Below are positions 38,876 through 48,151 of a DNA stretch of 64,000 nucleotides, in pieces. The notes under the pieces were generated by a model that saw only the letters and a program-made list of their open reading frames with translations, was not told the DNA's origin and ran no database searches. Origin of the DNA: Pectobacterium actinidiae (GTDB taxonomy: Bacteria; Pseudomonadota; Gammaproteobacteria; Enterobacterales; Enterobacteriaceae); contig NZ_JRMH01000001.1 in the NCBI RefSeq assembly GCF_000803315.1, forward strand, positions 2,542,001-2,606,000, in the 5' to 3' direction. The position numbers and the translations under genes were made by a program. How positions within the stretch are numbered: position 1 is the first letter of the stretch; the number at the start of each line of letters is the position of its first letter.

Positions 38876-39511
38876 TCAGCCTTCGTTGGCGAGATCGCTC
38901 GCCTGCTTGCTAGCCAACACACGCTCGACCGTATCCACCACGGCCTGTGTCTGCGGGTCGATTTCAATATTGATACGATTCCCCAGACGTTTCTGGCCCA
39001 GAGTTGTGCGATTCAGCGTTTCTGGGATTAAATGCACGCAGAAGCGCCCGCGAGTGACTTCCCCCACCGTCAGGCTGATACCATCAATCCCAACGAAGCC
39101 TTTATGCAGTACGTATTTCATCAGTGCTTCATCTGCCAGACGGAACCAAATCTGATGGTTATTCTCTGAAACCTGAATCTTAACCACTTCCGCCGTACAC
39201 ATGATGTGGCCCGACATGACGTGTCCACCGATCTCATCACCGAATTTTGCGGCTCGCTCAATATTTACGACATCGCCCTCATGAATATCGCCCAGATTCG
39301 TTAACCGCAGCGTTTCCTTCATGAGATCAAAACTGACACGATCGCCGTCAATAGCGGTTACCGTCAGGCAGCAGCCATTGTGTGCCACGGAGGCTCCGGG
39401 CACGAGCCCTGGCAGTAGCTCGGGTGGGAGTTGGACAATATGCGTGCGAAAATTGGATTTTTCTTCAATCGACACCACCGGCGCGGTGCCCTGAACAATA
39501 CCGGTAAACAT
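38876..39511 (-). CDS. ribE: Riboflavin synthase alpha subunit
   Basis: A 211-residue enzyme that dismutates two 6,7-dimethyl-8-ribityllumazine to riboflavin. It has the tandem lumazine-binding barrels (about 1-97 and 98-195), starting MFTGIVQG, with HNGCCLTV in the first and [12 protein letters not shown] in the second. The gene is called ribC in some E. coli nomenclature. No FMN riboswitch is seen upstream. Confidence 0.96.
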   Translation of the reverse strand: MFTGIVQGTAPVVSIEEKSNFRTHIVQLPPELLPGLVPGASVAHNGCCLTVTAIDGDRVSFDLMKETLRLTNLGDIHEGDVVNIERAAKFGDEIGGHVMSGHIMCTAEVVKIQVSENNHQIWFRLADEALMKYVLHKGFVGIDGISLTVGEVTRGRFCVHLIPETLNRTTLGQKRLGNRINIEIDPQTQAVVDTVERVLASKQASDLANEG

Positions 39512-39757
39512 GCGGTTTGCCTCTTAAAACCAAAAAAATGACTCAGTGCAGTGTGCCCGATATTGCGCGGAAAACCAAACCGGAATGCCGTATACCCGAT
39601 TGCTGTCTAAATCGTAACGTAACAAAAAGAATATATTTTCTTCCATGCTGGTTTACTTTCGTTAAGCCGTTACAATAATGCACTCTTTATCCCAGTCTGT
39701 TTTTCATATCTGAGTCATTTATCCTGCTATTACGTTAGTCATTCAAGGAAGGTATCC

Positions 39758-41131
39758 GTGCAACAGTATCTGACAGAAGCGCGTAAATTATCGGTGCTTG
39801 CTGTTCCTGTCATTATTGCGCAAGTGTCCCAAACGTCGATGGGTGTGGTTGACACCGTCATGGCCGGTGCGTACAGCGCCACCGATATGGCCGCCGTCGC
39901 GGTGGGAACCTCAATCTGGCTACCCGCCATTCTTTTTGGTCATGGCCTGCTACTGGCGTTAACGCCCGTTGTCGCACAGCTCAACGGTTCCGGCCGTCGC
40001 GATCGTATTTCTCATCAGGTGCGACAGTCCTTTTTCCTCGCGGCCATCATTTCGGTGCTGACGATGCTGGTGCTGTATCAGGGAGAATACGCCATTAACC
40101 TGATGAGCGACGGTTCGCCTGAACTGGCTGCGAAAGCCATCGGCTATCTACACGCGTTGCTGTGGGGCGTACCTGGTTATCTGTTCTATCAGGTTTTGCG
40201 CTGCCAGTGTGAAGGGCTGTCCAAAACCTACCCCGGCATGATGATTGGATTCATCGGGCTGTTAATCAACATCCCGATTAACTACATATTTATCCACGGT
40301 AAATTTGGTCTGCCCGAATTGGGCGGCGTAGGTTGCGGCGTCGCCACCGCGTCGGTTTACTGGATCATGATGCTGCTGATGATGCTCTATACCCGACGAG
40401 CCTCCTGGTTACGCGATATCCGTCTTCATCGCCCGGCATTCCGGCCAGATTTTACCGTGCTGAAGCGCCTGTTTGGTCTCGGTTTGCCCATCGCACTGGC
40501 TCTGCTTTTTGAAGTCACGCTGTTTGCCGTTGTTGCTCTACTGGTGTTACCGCTGGGTGTTGTCGATGTCGCCGGTCACCAAATTGCCCTGAACTTCAGT
40601 TCGCTGATGTTCGTCCTTCCACTCTCGGTGGGCGTCGCTACCACCATTCGCGTTGGACATCGCTTAGGGGAAGGTTCGGTTGAGGACGCCCGTATTGCCG
40701 CGTACACAGGCATCATGGCCGGCGTAGCGTTAGCCTGCTGCACAGCAATTTTCACCACACTGCTGCGTGAACCCATTGCCCTGCTCTACAATCAGGACCC
40801 GCTAGTGGTCGCGATGGCCTCTCAGCTCATGCTGTTGGCTGCCGTTTATCAAATATCCGATGCCGTTCAGGTCATCGGCACCGGCGTACTGCGTGGCTAT
40901 AAAGACACCCGTTCAATTTTCTATATTACTTTCGTCGCGTATTGGGTATTGGGGTTACCAAGCGGCTACCTGCTGGCGTTAACCGATGTCATCGTGCCAC
41001 GCATGGGGCCTGCGGGTTTCTGGTGTGGTTTCATCATTGGTCTGACAGCAGCAGCGGTGATGATGGTGACGCGGATTCGTTTTCTTCAGCGCCAACCCGC
41101 CGCACGGATTTTAGCGCGCGCCGCTCGCTAG
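39758..41131 (+). CDS. mdtK: MATE-family multidrug efflux pump MdtK (NorM)
   Basis: A 457-residue inner-membrane cation-coupled drug exporter with 12 membrane segments. The start is a GTG at 39758, preceded by AAGGAAGG; this gives (M)[21 protein letters not shown], the normal N-terminus. Signatures include [23 protein letters not shown] and the C-terminal [20 protein letters not shown]. It neighbours ribE and tRNA-Val as in E. coli. Confidence 0.96.
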   Translation: MQQYLTEARKLSVLAVPVIIAQVSQTSMGVVDTVMAGAYSATDMAAVAVGTSIWLPAILFGHGLLLALTPVVAQLNGSGRRDRISHQVRQSFFLAAIISVLTMLVLYQGEYAINLMSDGSPELAAKAIGYLHALLWGVPGYLFYQVLRCQCEGLSKTYPGMMIGFIGLLINIPINYIFIHGKFGLPELGGVGCGVATASVYWIMMLLMMLYTRRASWLRDIRLHRPAFRPDFTVLKRLFGLGLPIALALLFEVTLFAVVALLVLPLGVVDVAGHQIALNFSSLMFVLPLSVGVATTIRVGHRLGEGSVEDARIAAYTGIMAGVALACCTAIFTTLLREPIALLYNQDPLVVAMASQLMLLAAVYQISDAVQVIGTGVLRGYKDTRSIFYITFVAYWVLGLPSGYLLALTDVIVPRMGPAGFWCGFIIGLTAAAVMMVTRIRFLQRQPAARILARAAR

Positions 41132-41314
41132 ATAACGTCTCACCCAATTTATACCTAAGCCTGAATACGGGTATCGCCGAAAAAAACGGCGAAATGGATA
41201 CAAGCCCAGCAGTCGCACTGGCAAGAGCACAAAATTGCATTTTTCCTCTTGCCAGTTTTCCCCTTGCTCGCTACTATTCGTCCCGCTGTCAGACAGGCAG
41301 CGCGGTATCTTAAT

Positions 41315-41391
41315 GCGTTCATAGCTCAGTTGGTTAGAGCACCACCTTGACATGGTGGGGGTCGTTGGTTCGAGTCCAATTGAACGCACCA
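41315..41391 (+). tRNA. tRNA-Val (GAC)
   Basis: A 77-base tRNA including the encoded CCA. The acceptor stem is GCGTTCA/TGAACGC, the D arm GCTC...GAGC, the anticodon stem CCACC/GGTGG with loop TTGACAT (anticodon GAC), and the T arm GTTGG-TTCGAGT-CCAAT. E. coli has two copies (valV, valW) at this position; only one is visible here. Confidence 0.96.
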
Positions 41392-41498
41392 TTCCTTGTT
41401 TTTTCTCCTCCATTTCTCTTAAATTACCGTTCATTTTTCACTCGCCTCATGAAATAAACGCACGATCCTGATTCGTTCATGCCCTCTATTTCGCCAAT

Positions 41499-41530
41499 TT
41501 AAGTAACTTAATTAATCATTAAGTAACTAA
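41499..41530 (+). promoter_or_regulatory. Direct repeats upstream of the lactate operon
   Basis: TTAAGTAACTTA and TTAAGTAACTAA lie exactly 20 bases apart (two helical turns), about 150 bases upstream of the permease start. The first copy is itself nearly palindromic (TTAAGTAACTTAA). This is a candidate binding site for a regulator I cannot name. Confidence 0.35.
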
Positions 41531-41675
41531 TATCAATATTATTTTGCACTTCTTCGTTTCATCTGACCCGATTCAGCTAAAATTATTCAATAACCATTCA
41601 TTATATAAGTGTATATAGCACCACATTGGTATCCCTTGTTTTTACCTCTTAACATCAGGATGTCAGGACACCGCT

Positions 41676-43229
41676 ATGCACAATTATTTATATTTTTTGC
41701 TGGGTAGCTTCCCACTGTTGGTCATGATTGTTCTTATCCTAAAAATAAAAACACCTATCCATCACGCGGTGCTGATTACGCTGGCACTCACCGTGATTAT
41801 TACCTCCCTATTCTGGCACACACCGCTGAAAACGCTGGGGTTAGCAGTAAGCTATGGCGCGTTGAAAGGGCTATGGCCAATTATCATCGTCATTCTGGGA
41901 GCGATATACAGTTATAACCTGATGCAAAAGACGCGCAGTATGGATGTGCTACGCGATGTCCTCGCCAGTGTGAGCGATGATAAACGTATTCAGGTATTGC
42001 TCATTTCATGGTGTTTTGGTGGTTTTCTCGAAGCCGCAGCGGGTTATGGCACCGCAGTCGCGATCCCCATCGGCATACTTATCGCACTTGGCTTTAATCC
42101 AATGAAAGCGGCCATCGCATCACTGGTCGCCAATACTGTCCCCACCGCCTTTGGCGCCGTCGGCATTCCGGTTTCTATTTTAGCGGAACAGGTTCACCTT
42201 CCCGTTACCACATTAAGTGCCACAGTTGTGCAACAACTGGCGTTGTTCAACATCCTCCTGCCCTTTGTCATCGTTGCCATCATCGGGGGCGGCATTAAAG
42301 CTATTCGTGGTGTGTTCGCTATTACGCTGGTGTGCGGCGTGACCACGCTGGTGCCACAGTACATTGTGGCTGCCCACCTCGGTGCCGAACTGCCCGCTTT
42401 CGCAGGCAGTTTAGTCAGCCTGATTGCTGTCACGTTAATGGCGAAATGCCGCAAGAAAGATACCGAAGCGGCCTACCTCATCGACAGCGCTCAACGTGCG
42501 TCCCTATCTGGCTATTCTGCCAGCCAGTTGTTACGTGCCTGTGCGATTTATATCCTAATTTTTAGCTTTATCCTGCTTTGCTCTCCACTGTTCCCCGCAA
42601 TCAAAAGCACCGTCTCTCAAGTGGCGTCCATCATTCCTTTCCACCTGACGGATACCCAAGTGCTGAAATTGAAGATTGACTGGATTGCCACTCCCGGCGT
42701 TCTGATCATCATCGCCAGTCTGCTAGGCGGTTTTATACAGGGAGCGAATCTGGGAACCATGCTGAGTGTCTTCTTTAGCACGGTAAAACAGCTCAGGAAC
42801 TCGATTATCGCGATTACCGCCATCGTCGCCATGGCGACGGTAATGGATGTCAGCGGGCTGATCGCCACGCTGGCACAAACGATGGTCGATGTAACCGGAG
42901 GGGGTTATCTGTTTATTGCCCCGGTGATTGGAGCATTAGGCACCTTTGTCACCGGCAGCGACACCAATTCCAACGTGCTGTTTGGCAAATTGCAAACGAT
43001 GGCCGCGGAAAAACTGCACGTCGACCCTGTCTGGCTGGCCGCGGCGAATACCGCCGGTGCCACTGGCGGCAAAATGATATCGCCACAAAGTATCGCCATT
43101 GCGGTGTCAGCAACACGCATGGAAGGACAAGGCAGCGCGATTATGTCCGGCACACTGAAGTATTGCGGCGTCTACATCATCATTCTTGGGCTCAAGGTCG
43201 GCCTGGTTTACTACCTGTTTATGGCCTGA
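41676..43229 (+). CDS. L-lactate permease (LctP/LldP family)
   Basis: A 517-residue inner-membrane protein with about 12 to 14 hydrophobic segments, of the lactate permease family. Family motifs include GGFLEAAAGYGTAVAIP, VGIPV, and the C-terminal GSDTNSNVLFG and AATGGKMISPQSIAIA-like (TAGATGGKMISPQSIA). It is the first gene of an operon with lutABC, which fits lactate uptake (a LutP-like role). Glycolate or another 2-hydroxy acid is possible. Confidence 0.9.
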   Translation: MHNYLYFLLGSFPLLVMIVLILKIKTPIHHAVLITLALTVIITSLFWHTPLKTLGLAVSYGALKGLWPIIIVILGAIYSYNLMQKTRSMDVLRDVLASVSDDKRIQVLLISWCFGGFLEAAAGYGTAVAIPIGILIALGFNPMKAAIASLVANTVPTAFGAVGIPVSILAEQVHLPVTTLSATVVQQLALFNILLPFVIVAIIGGGIKAIRGVFAITLVCGVTTLVPQYIVAAHLGAELPAFAGSLVSLIAVTLMAKCRKKDTEAAYLIDSAQRASLSGYSASQLLRACAIYILIFSFILLCSPLFPAIKSTVSQVASIIPFHLTDTQVLKLKIDWIATPGVLIIIASLLGGFIQGANLGTMLSVFFSTVKQLRNSIIAITAIVAMATVMDVSGLIATLAQTMVDVTGGGYLFIAPVIGALGTFVTGSDTNSNVLFGKLQTMAAEKLHVDPVWLAAANTAGATGGKMISPQSIAIAVSATRMEGQGSAIMSGTLKYCGVYIIILGLKVGLVYYLFMA

Positions 43230-43274
43230 TGACACTATAAAAAATCCATCTACATTGAGTAATGGGAGTCTGTC

Positions 43275-43994
43275 GTGAATGTTAATTTTTTTGTTACCTG
43301 TATTGGTGACGCACTGAAATCCCGCATGGCGCGTGATTCTGTACTGCTACTGGAGCAGTTGGGTTGCACCGTGCATTTTCCCGAAAAACAGTCATGCTGC
43401 GGGCAACCCGCCATCAACGGCGGTTATATCAACAGCGCCATTCCGGGTATGAAAAGTGTGATTGCCGCACTGGAAGACAATGACGACCCGATCATTTCTC
43501 CCGCGGGTTCGTGTATGAACGCCATCCGTCACTATCCTGAGTATCTGGCCGATGAACCCGAATGGGTGATCCGTGCTGAACGTGTCGCCGAGCGGATGAA
43601 AGATCTGACCTCATTCATTGTCAATACGCTTGGCGTGACGGACGTTGGCGCACGTCTGCCAGGAACCGCCGTTTATCACCCTTCCTGTAGCCTGTTTCGC
43701 AAGCTGGGCGTGCGCGAAGAACCTGTCACGTTGCTCAGCCATGTTCAAGATCTGCATTTGCTGCCGTTTAAGGCAGAAGAGACCTGTTGCGGCTTCGGCG
43801 GCACCTTCTCGGTGAAGATGGCAGAAATTTCCGGCGAAATGGTCAAAGAGAAAGTCAACCATATGATGGATGTCAAACCCGACTATCTGATTGGTGCCGA
43901 TGTCAGTTGCCTGCTTAATATAGGTGGCCGAATGCAGCGTGAAGGGCATCCTGTCAAGGTGATGCACATCGCCGAAGTCCTGATGAGCCGTTAA
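43275..43994 (+). CDS. lutA: Lactate utilisation protein LutA (YkgE type)
   Basis: A 239-residue Fe-S oxidoreductase subunit with two CCG domains (cysteine-rich motifs KQSCCGQPAINGG and ETCCGFGGTFSVK), which bind Fe-S clusters and resemble those of heterodisulfide reductase and GlpC. With LutB and LutC it oxidises L-lactate to pyruvate, independent of LldD. The start is a GTG at 43275 with GGGAG upstream. Nine bases separate it from lutB. Confidence 0.93.
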   Translation: MNVNFFVTCIGDALKSRMARDSVLLLEQLGCTVHFPEKQSCCGQPAINGGYINSAIPGMKSVIAALEDNDDPIISPAGSCMNAIRHYPEYLADEPEWVIRAERVAERMKDLTSFIVNTLGVTDVGARLPGTAVYHPSCSLFRKLGVREEPVTLLSHVQDLHLLPFKAEETCCGFGGTFSVKMAEISGEMVKEKVNHMMDVKPDYLIGADVSCLLNIGGRMQREGHPVKVMHIAEVLMSR

Positions 43995-44003
43995 GGAGAG
44001 AAT

Positions 44004-45425
44004 ATGAGCCTGAAAACCAGCGATGTTAAATTCAAGGATCGTATTCAAACTCAGATTCACGATCCCATCATGCGCAAGGCCGTTGCCAATGCGCAGGAAC
44101 GTATCGGTGCGAATCGGCAAAAAATGGTCGATGAGCTAGGGCATTGGGAAGCATGGCGCGATCACGCCGCCCAGATCCGCGAGCATGTGCTTGATAATCT
44201 CGATGCGTACCTTTACCAGCTCTCAGAAAAAGTGACAGCCAACGGCGGACACGTCTATTTCGCCAAAACCAAAGAGGATGCCACCCGCTATATCCTTCAG
44301 GTTGCCCAAGCTAATCATGCTAAAAAAGTCGTCAAAGCGAAATCAATGGTCACCGAAGAAATCGGCATGAACCACGTCTTGCAGCAGGCGGGAATTGACG
44401 TAATCGAAACCGATTTGGGCGAATATATTTTACAACTGGATCAAGATCCGCCCTCACATGTCGTCGTGCCCGCCATTCATAAAGATCGCTATCAGATTCG
44501 TAAAGTGCTGCACGAAAAATTAGGCTATGACGGACCGGAAACGCCGGAAGCCATGACGCTGTTCATTCGTCAGAAGATACGTGAGGATTTTCTCAGTGCG
44601 GAAATCGGTATCACCGGCTGTAATTTCGCCGTGGCAGAAACCGGGTCGGTGTGCCTGGTCACCAATGAAGGTAATGCGAGAATGTGTACCACGCTGCCAA
44701 AAACGCATATTGCGGTGATGGGCATGGAGCGCATTGCACCAACCTTTGAAGAAGTGGACGTCTTGATCACCATGCTAGCGCGTAGTGCGGTCGGCGCGCG
44801 CCTAACGGGTTACAACACCTGGCTGACAGGGCCGCGGGAAGCAGGACACGTTGATGGGCCGCAGGAATTTCATCTGGTGATCGTCGATAACGGGCGTTCA
44901 CAAATTCTCGGCTCCACCTTCCGCGATATTCTACGCTGTATTCGCTGTGGCGCCTGTATCAACACTTGCCCAGCCTATCGTCACATTGGTGGTCACGGCT
45001 ACGGTTCCATTTATCCTGGCCCGATTGGTGCCGTTATATCTCCCCTGCTGGGGGGCTATCAGGATTTCAAGGAACTGCCCTACGCCTGTTCACTCTGTAC
45101 CGCCTGCGACACCGTGTGCCCGGTTCGCATTCCTTTGTCGTCATTGATTCTCAAACATCGGCGCGTCATGGCAGAAAATGGCATAACACCGAAAGCCGAA
45201 CAGCGCGTGACGAAACTATTCAGCTACGTCAACAGCCATCCGACAATCTGGAAAGTCGGGATGATCGCTGGTGCCCGTGCCGCAAGCTGGTTTATTAAAA
45301 ACGGTAAAACCCCTATTGAGATTGGCGCAATCGGCGAATGGACGGAAGCACGGGATCTGCCAGAGGCAGACGGTGAAAGTTTCCGCAGCTGGTTTAAAAA
45401 ACATCAGGCGAGAGGAAAAAAATAA
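44004..45425 (+). CDS. lutB: Lactate utilisation protein LutB (YkgF type)
   Basis: A 473-residue Fe-S protein. The N-terminal LUD domain (about 70-300) contains GITGCNFAVAETGSVCLVTNEGN. Two 4Fe-4S motifs follow, CIRCGACINTCPAYR (about 312-326) and CSLCTACDTVCPVRIP (about 362-377). A strong AAGGAGAG ribosome-binding site is present. Its stop overlaps the lutC start (TAATG), indicating coupled translation. Confidence 0.95.
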   Translation: MSLKTSDVKFKDRIQTQIHDPIMRKAVANAQERIGANRQKMVDELGHWEAWRDHAAQIREHVLDNLDAYLYQLSEKVTANGGHVYFAKTKEDATRYILQVAQANHAKKVVKAKSMVTEEIGMNHVLQQAGIDVIETDLGEYILQLDQDPPSHVVVPAIHKDRYQIRKVLHEKLGYDGPETPEAMTLFIRQKIREDFLSAEIGITGCNFAVAETGSVCLVTNEGNARMCTTLPKTHIAVMGMERIAPTFEEVDVLITMLARSAVGARLTGYNTWLTGPREAGHVDGPQEFHLVIVDNGRSQILGSTFRDILRCIRCGACINTCPAYRHIGGHGYGSIYPGPIGAVISPLLGGYQDFKELPYACSLCTACDTVCPVRIPLSSLILKHRRVMAENGITPKAEQRVTKLFSYVNSHPTIWKVGMIAGARAASWFIKNGKTPIEIGAIGEWTEARDLPEADGESFRSWFKKHQARGKK

Positions 45426-46120
45426 TGGGAAACCGAGATAGCTTTCTGGCTGATATTGCTCGCCAGCTTGGACGCGACGTGCGCCGCATGCCCATGCCGC
45501 GACCAAGGCCAGCCAGCCACCATGCCCAAACCCGTTTAGTCGACCTGACCGCACAGCAGCGTTGTGATGCGTTTATCGATGTCGCGACTAACGTCATGCT
45601 GGCACACTGCGAAGTCGTCCCCGAAACTGATGCGGCGCAGGCCGCACAGCGTTTGTGCGATAAATACGGTCATACGCCAGTGATTATCAGCGCTGACCCG
45701 CGTTTAGAGGCATTAGGGATCACCGCATGCTTGCAGCGCGAGTGTCAGGCCACCGTATGGGACCCACGGGCGGGAGAAGAAAACCTGCGCCTGGCGGAAC
45801 AGGCCAAAGTCGGTGTGGTCTACGCGGAATATGGCCTGACCGAATCAGGCGGAGTGGTGCTATTTTCCGCACCAGAGCGAGGGCGCGCCGTCAGCCTGCT
45901 GCCGGAATCCTCTCTCTTTGTCCTGCGCAAGAGCACACTGTTGCCACGCGTCGCACAGTTGGCGCAACACCTGCATCACATGGCGCAACACGGTGAACGT
46001 ATGCCATCTTGTATTAATATTATTGGCGGCCCAAGCTCTACCGCCGATATTGAGCTCATCAAGGTTGTCGGCGTCCACGGACCGATTAATGCGGCTTATC
46101 TGATTGTTGAAGACTGTTGA
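45425..46120 (+). CDS. lutC: Lactate utilisation protein LutC (YkgG type)
   Basis: A 231-residue LUD-domain protein, third subunit of the LutABC L-lactate dehydrogenase complex. The conserved EYGLTESGGVVLFSAPERGRA and SCINIIGGPSSTADIELIKVVGVHGP are typical. The N-terminus is rich in Arg and Pro. A hairpin follows the stop. Confidence 0.94.
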   Translation: MGNRDSFLADIARQLGRDVRRMPMPRPRPASHHAQTRLVDLTAQQRCDAFIDVATNVMLAHCEVVPETDAAQAAQRLCDKYGHTPVIISADPRLEALGITACLQRECQATVWDPRAGEENLRLAEQAKVGVVYAEYGLTESGGVVLFSAPERGRAVSLLPESSLFVLRKSTLLPRVAQLAQHLHHMAQHGERMPSCINIIGGPSSTADIELIKVVGVHGPINAAYLIVEDC

Positions 46121-46127
46121 GTGCTTG

Positions 46128-46150
46128 GGCAGGTGGCTTCGCCGCCTGCC
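46128..46150 (+). terminator. Hairpin after lutC
   Basis: GGCAGGTGGC-ttc-GCCGCCTGCC forms a 10-bp stem with one G-U wobble, eight bases after the lutC stop. There is no T run. Confidence 0.6.
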
Positions 46151-46227
46151 AGACTCAGCGACAAAACGTATTCACCGTGGGCAGCCAACATTACACGGGC
46201 GTGGCTCACCTGACAGAATGAGGAATT

Positions 46228-46929
46228 CTATCGATCCTCTGTCAGAATGATTGCCAGCAACGTATCAATATGACTTTGCATGGTGTCCAGCGTTGCGACC
46301 GGTAAGGTCACGCCGCTGAATAACAGTGGCAGTTCGGTACAGCCAAGAATGACCGCATCGACCCCGCTTTCCTGCTTCATACGCTGCACAATATTCACAA
46401 AATCAGTCAGTGTCGTTGGTTTTATGATGCCGTGCTCTAATTCGGTCGTTATTTTGTCATCAATCTGCGCTATCGTCGTAGCATCGGGAACGATCACCGT
46501 AATACCGCGCTCACGGAACGGTTTCTTGAAAAAGTCCTCTTCCATTGTGAAGCGCGTTCCCAACAAACCGACCTTCTTTACGCCCAACCGCACGGCATCG
46601 TCTCTGGTCGATTCGATAATACTGACCAGTGGAACCGTAGCCTGCTTTTGTAACTCATCAAAGACAATGTGCGGCGTATTCCCAGTTAGCGCGACGATAT
46701 CCGCCCCAGCGGCAGTCAGATTGTTGATACCAGCCATCAGGTAATCAACCAGTGCCGCGTAATTCTTGTTACGGCAGAGCGCCAGTACGTCAAACACGTT
46801 CAGGCTTTCTATCGTCAGATTCGGAAAAAAGGCAGTGCCAACCCGACGCTGTGCTTCATACACCAATTTACGGTAGTAGAGCAGCGTAGATTCCGGCCCG
46901 ATGCCGCCAATAAGCCCCAGCTTTTTCAT
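46228..46929 (-). CDS. Aspartate/glutamate racemase-family protein
   Basis: A 233-residue PLP-independent racemase of the Asp/Glu racemase superfamily, most like E. coli YgeA. Two cysteines act in catalysis in most family members: here the second is in VILGCTELPLLF, while the first expected position reads VALTGNTPHI, where Thr-Gly replaces the usual Cys-Asn-Thr. That may change activity. The start at 46929 has GGAGAGGAAAG. It lies downstream of a tautomerase gene. Confidence 0.85.
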   Translation of the reverse strand: MKKLGLIGGIGPESTLLYYRKLVYEAQRRVGTAFFPNLTIESLNVFDVLALCRNKNYAALVDYLMAGINNLTAAGADIVALTGNTPHIVFDELQKQATVPLVSIIESTRDDAVRLGVKKVGLLGTRFTMEEDFFKKPFRERGITVIVPDATTIAQIDDKITTELEHGIIKPTTLTDFVNIVQRMKQESGVDAVILGCTELPLLFSGVTLPVATLDTMQSHIDTLLAIILTEDR

Positions 46930-46970
46930 CTTTCCTCTCCGTATAGCTGCATCACCGTTTTGCACGTGCG

Positions 46971-47177
46971 CTACTTCTGTTTCCGTCGCTGTGTTGTGGT
47001 TTCGCCGCCGACGCCCCAGTTGTCCATATCGACCTCATCAATGATGACAACCGTCGTCGCCGGGTTCTTGTTTAGCACTCTGGCAAGCAGTTGCGTCACT
47101 TCGAGAATGAGTTCGCTTTTCTGTTCTACCGTCGGGGCTTCAGAACCCCCTGTCACTTTAATATTTACGTAAGGCAT
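46971..47177 (-). CDS. 4-oxalocrotonate tautomerase-like protein
   Basis: A 68-residue protein of the 4-oxalocrotonate tautomerase family. After Met removal the N-terminal Pro (MPYVNIKVTGG) would be the catalytic base. The family fold (beta-alpha-beta with RVLNKNPATTVVIIDEVDMDNWGVGG) is clear. It is upstream of and probably co-transcribed with the racemase gene, 41 bases apart. Substrate unknown. Confidence 0.85.
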   Translation of the reverse strand: MPYVNIKVTGGSEAPTVEQKSELILEVTQLLARVLNKNPATTVVIIDEVDMDNWGVGGETTTQRRKQK

Positions 47178-47279
47178 GCTGCGTTCCTGATTCGTCTATG
47201 TGGTTGAATCACGGTAGAGAAAAGAGATATTCTTTTCAATTGAAAAGAAATGCACACATCATTCTGTTTTGGAGAAAAT

Positions 47280-48134
47280 GTGGAGATTGTCGATCTAAAA
47301 ACGCTCATTGCACTGGTTGAGCAAGGGGGAATTACGCAGGCGGCCAAAACGCTGAACCGCGTGCCGTCCGCCATTACTACGCGCCTCCAACAGCTTGAGA
47401 GCACGCTGGGGGTAGCGCTTTTCCTGCGTGAGAAAAAGCGCTTTATCCTCACACAGGAAGGGCGTTCGCTGTATGACTATGCAAAGCGGATTATCGAGCT
47501 GGTTGATGAAGCAGAAAACCGCGTCAGGCACAGCATGCCGGGAGGAAAATTCCGGCTTGGTGCCCTCGATAGCATGGCGGCAACGCGCCTTCCAGCTCCG
47601 CTTGCCAGACTCCATGCCCAGAACCCGACGCTGGAGTTAGAACTCTCCACAGGTATCAGCAAATGGCTTTATGACGCGTTACTCGACAATCGTCTTGATG
47701 CAGCCTTTCTCGCCGACGCACCACAAGACGATCGTCTGGAACGTCTGCCCGTTTTTGAAGAAGCGTTGTTCATTATCTCGCCCGCAGGACAGAAAGCCAT
47801 TCATACGCCGGATGATGTTCGCAACGGCACCGTCCTCGCTTTCAGCGATGGCTGTTCGTACCGCGATCGTTTACTTCGCTGGTATCTGGCACATCAACGC
47901 AAACCGCAGCGAATTGTCGAGATGACGTCATACCACGCCATTGTCAGCGGTGTCGCAGCAGGTATGGGCATCGGTATCGTGCCAGCCGTACTGCTTACCC
48001 TATTCCCCGATCGCTCGTTGATCGGTACGCACGCTATCAGCGGTAGTGAAAGTCGGATTGTGACCGAGTTACTCTGGCGTAAAGGAATGCGCTCTGCCAA
48101 CCTTTCCGCCCTACTAACCTGTCTGGATAAATAG
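47280..48134 (+). CDS. LysR-family transcriptional regulator
   Basis: A 284-residue LysR regulator with helix-turn-helix GGITQAAKTLNRVPSAITTRLQQLE (about residues 15-40). The likely start is GTG at 47280, preceded by TTTTGGAGAAAAT; an ATG at 47250 would add ten residues. It is divergent from the tautomerase-racemase pair, whose control is inferred. Its 3' end faces the AEC transporter gene. Confidence 0.85.
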   Translation: MEIVDLKTLIALVEQGGITQAAKTLNRVPSAITTRLQQLESTLGVALFLREKKRFILTQEGRSLYDYAKRIIELVDEAENRVRHSMPGGKFRLGALDSMAATRLPAPLARLHAQNPTLELELSTGISKWLYDALLDNRLDAAFLADAPQDDRLERLPVFEEALFIISPAGQKAIHTPDDVRNGTVLAFSDGCSYRDRLLRWYLAHQRKPQRIVEMTSYHAIVSGVAAGMGIGIVPAVLLTLFPDRSLIGTHAISGSESRIVTELLWRKGMRSANLSALLTCLDK

Positions 48135-48151
48135 GGCGTAGTGCTATTCGC

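Noticed and set aside
38636..39031. Plus-strand frame overlapping the ends of cfa and ribE
   Set aside because: It is antisense to ribE and out of frame with cfa; no independent support.
39512..39757. FMN riboswitch upstream of riboflavin synthase
   Set aside because: None of the conserved FMN aptamer segments was seen.
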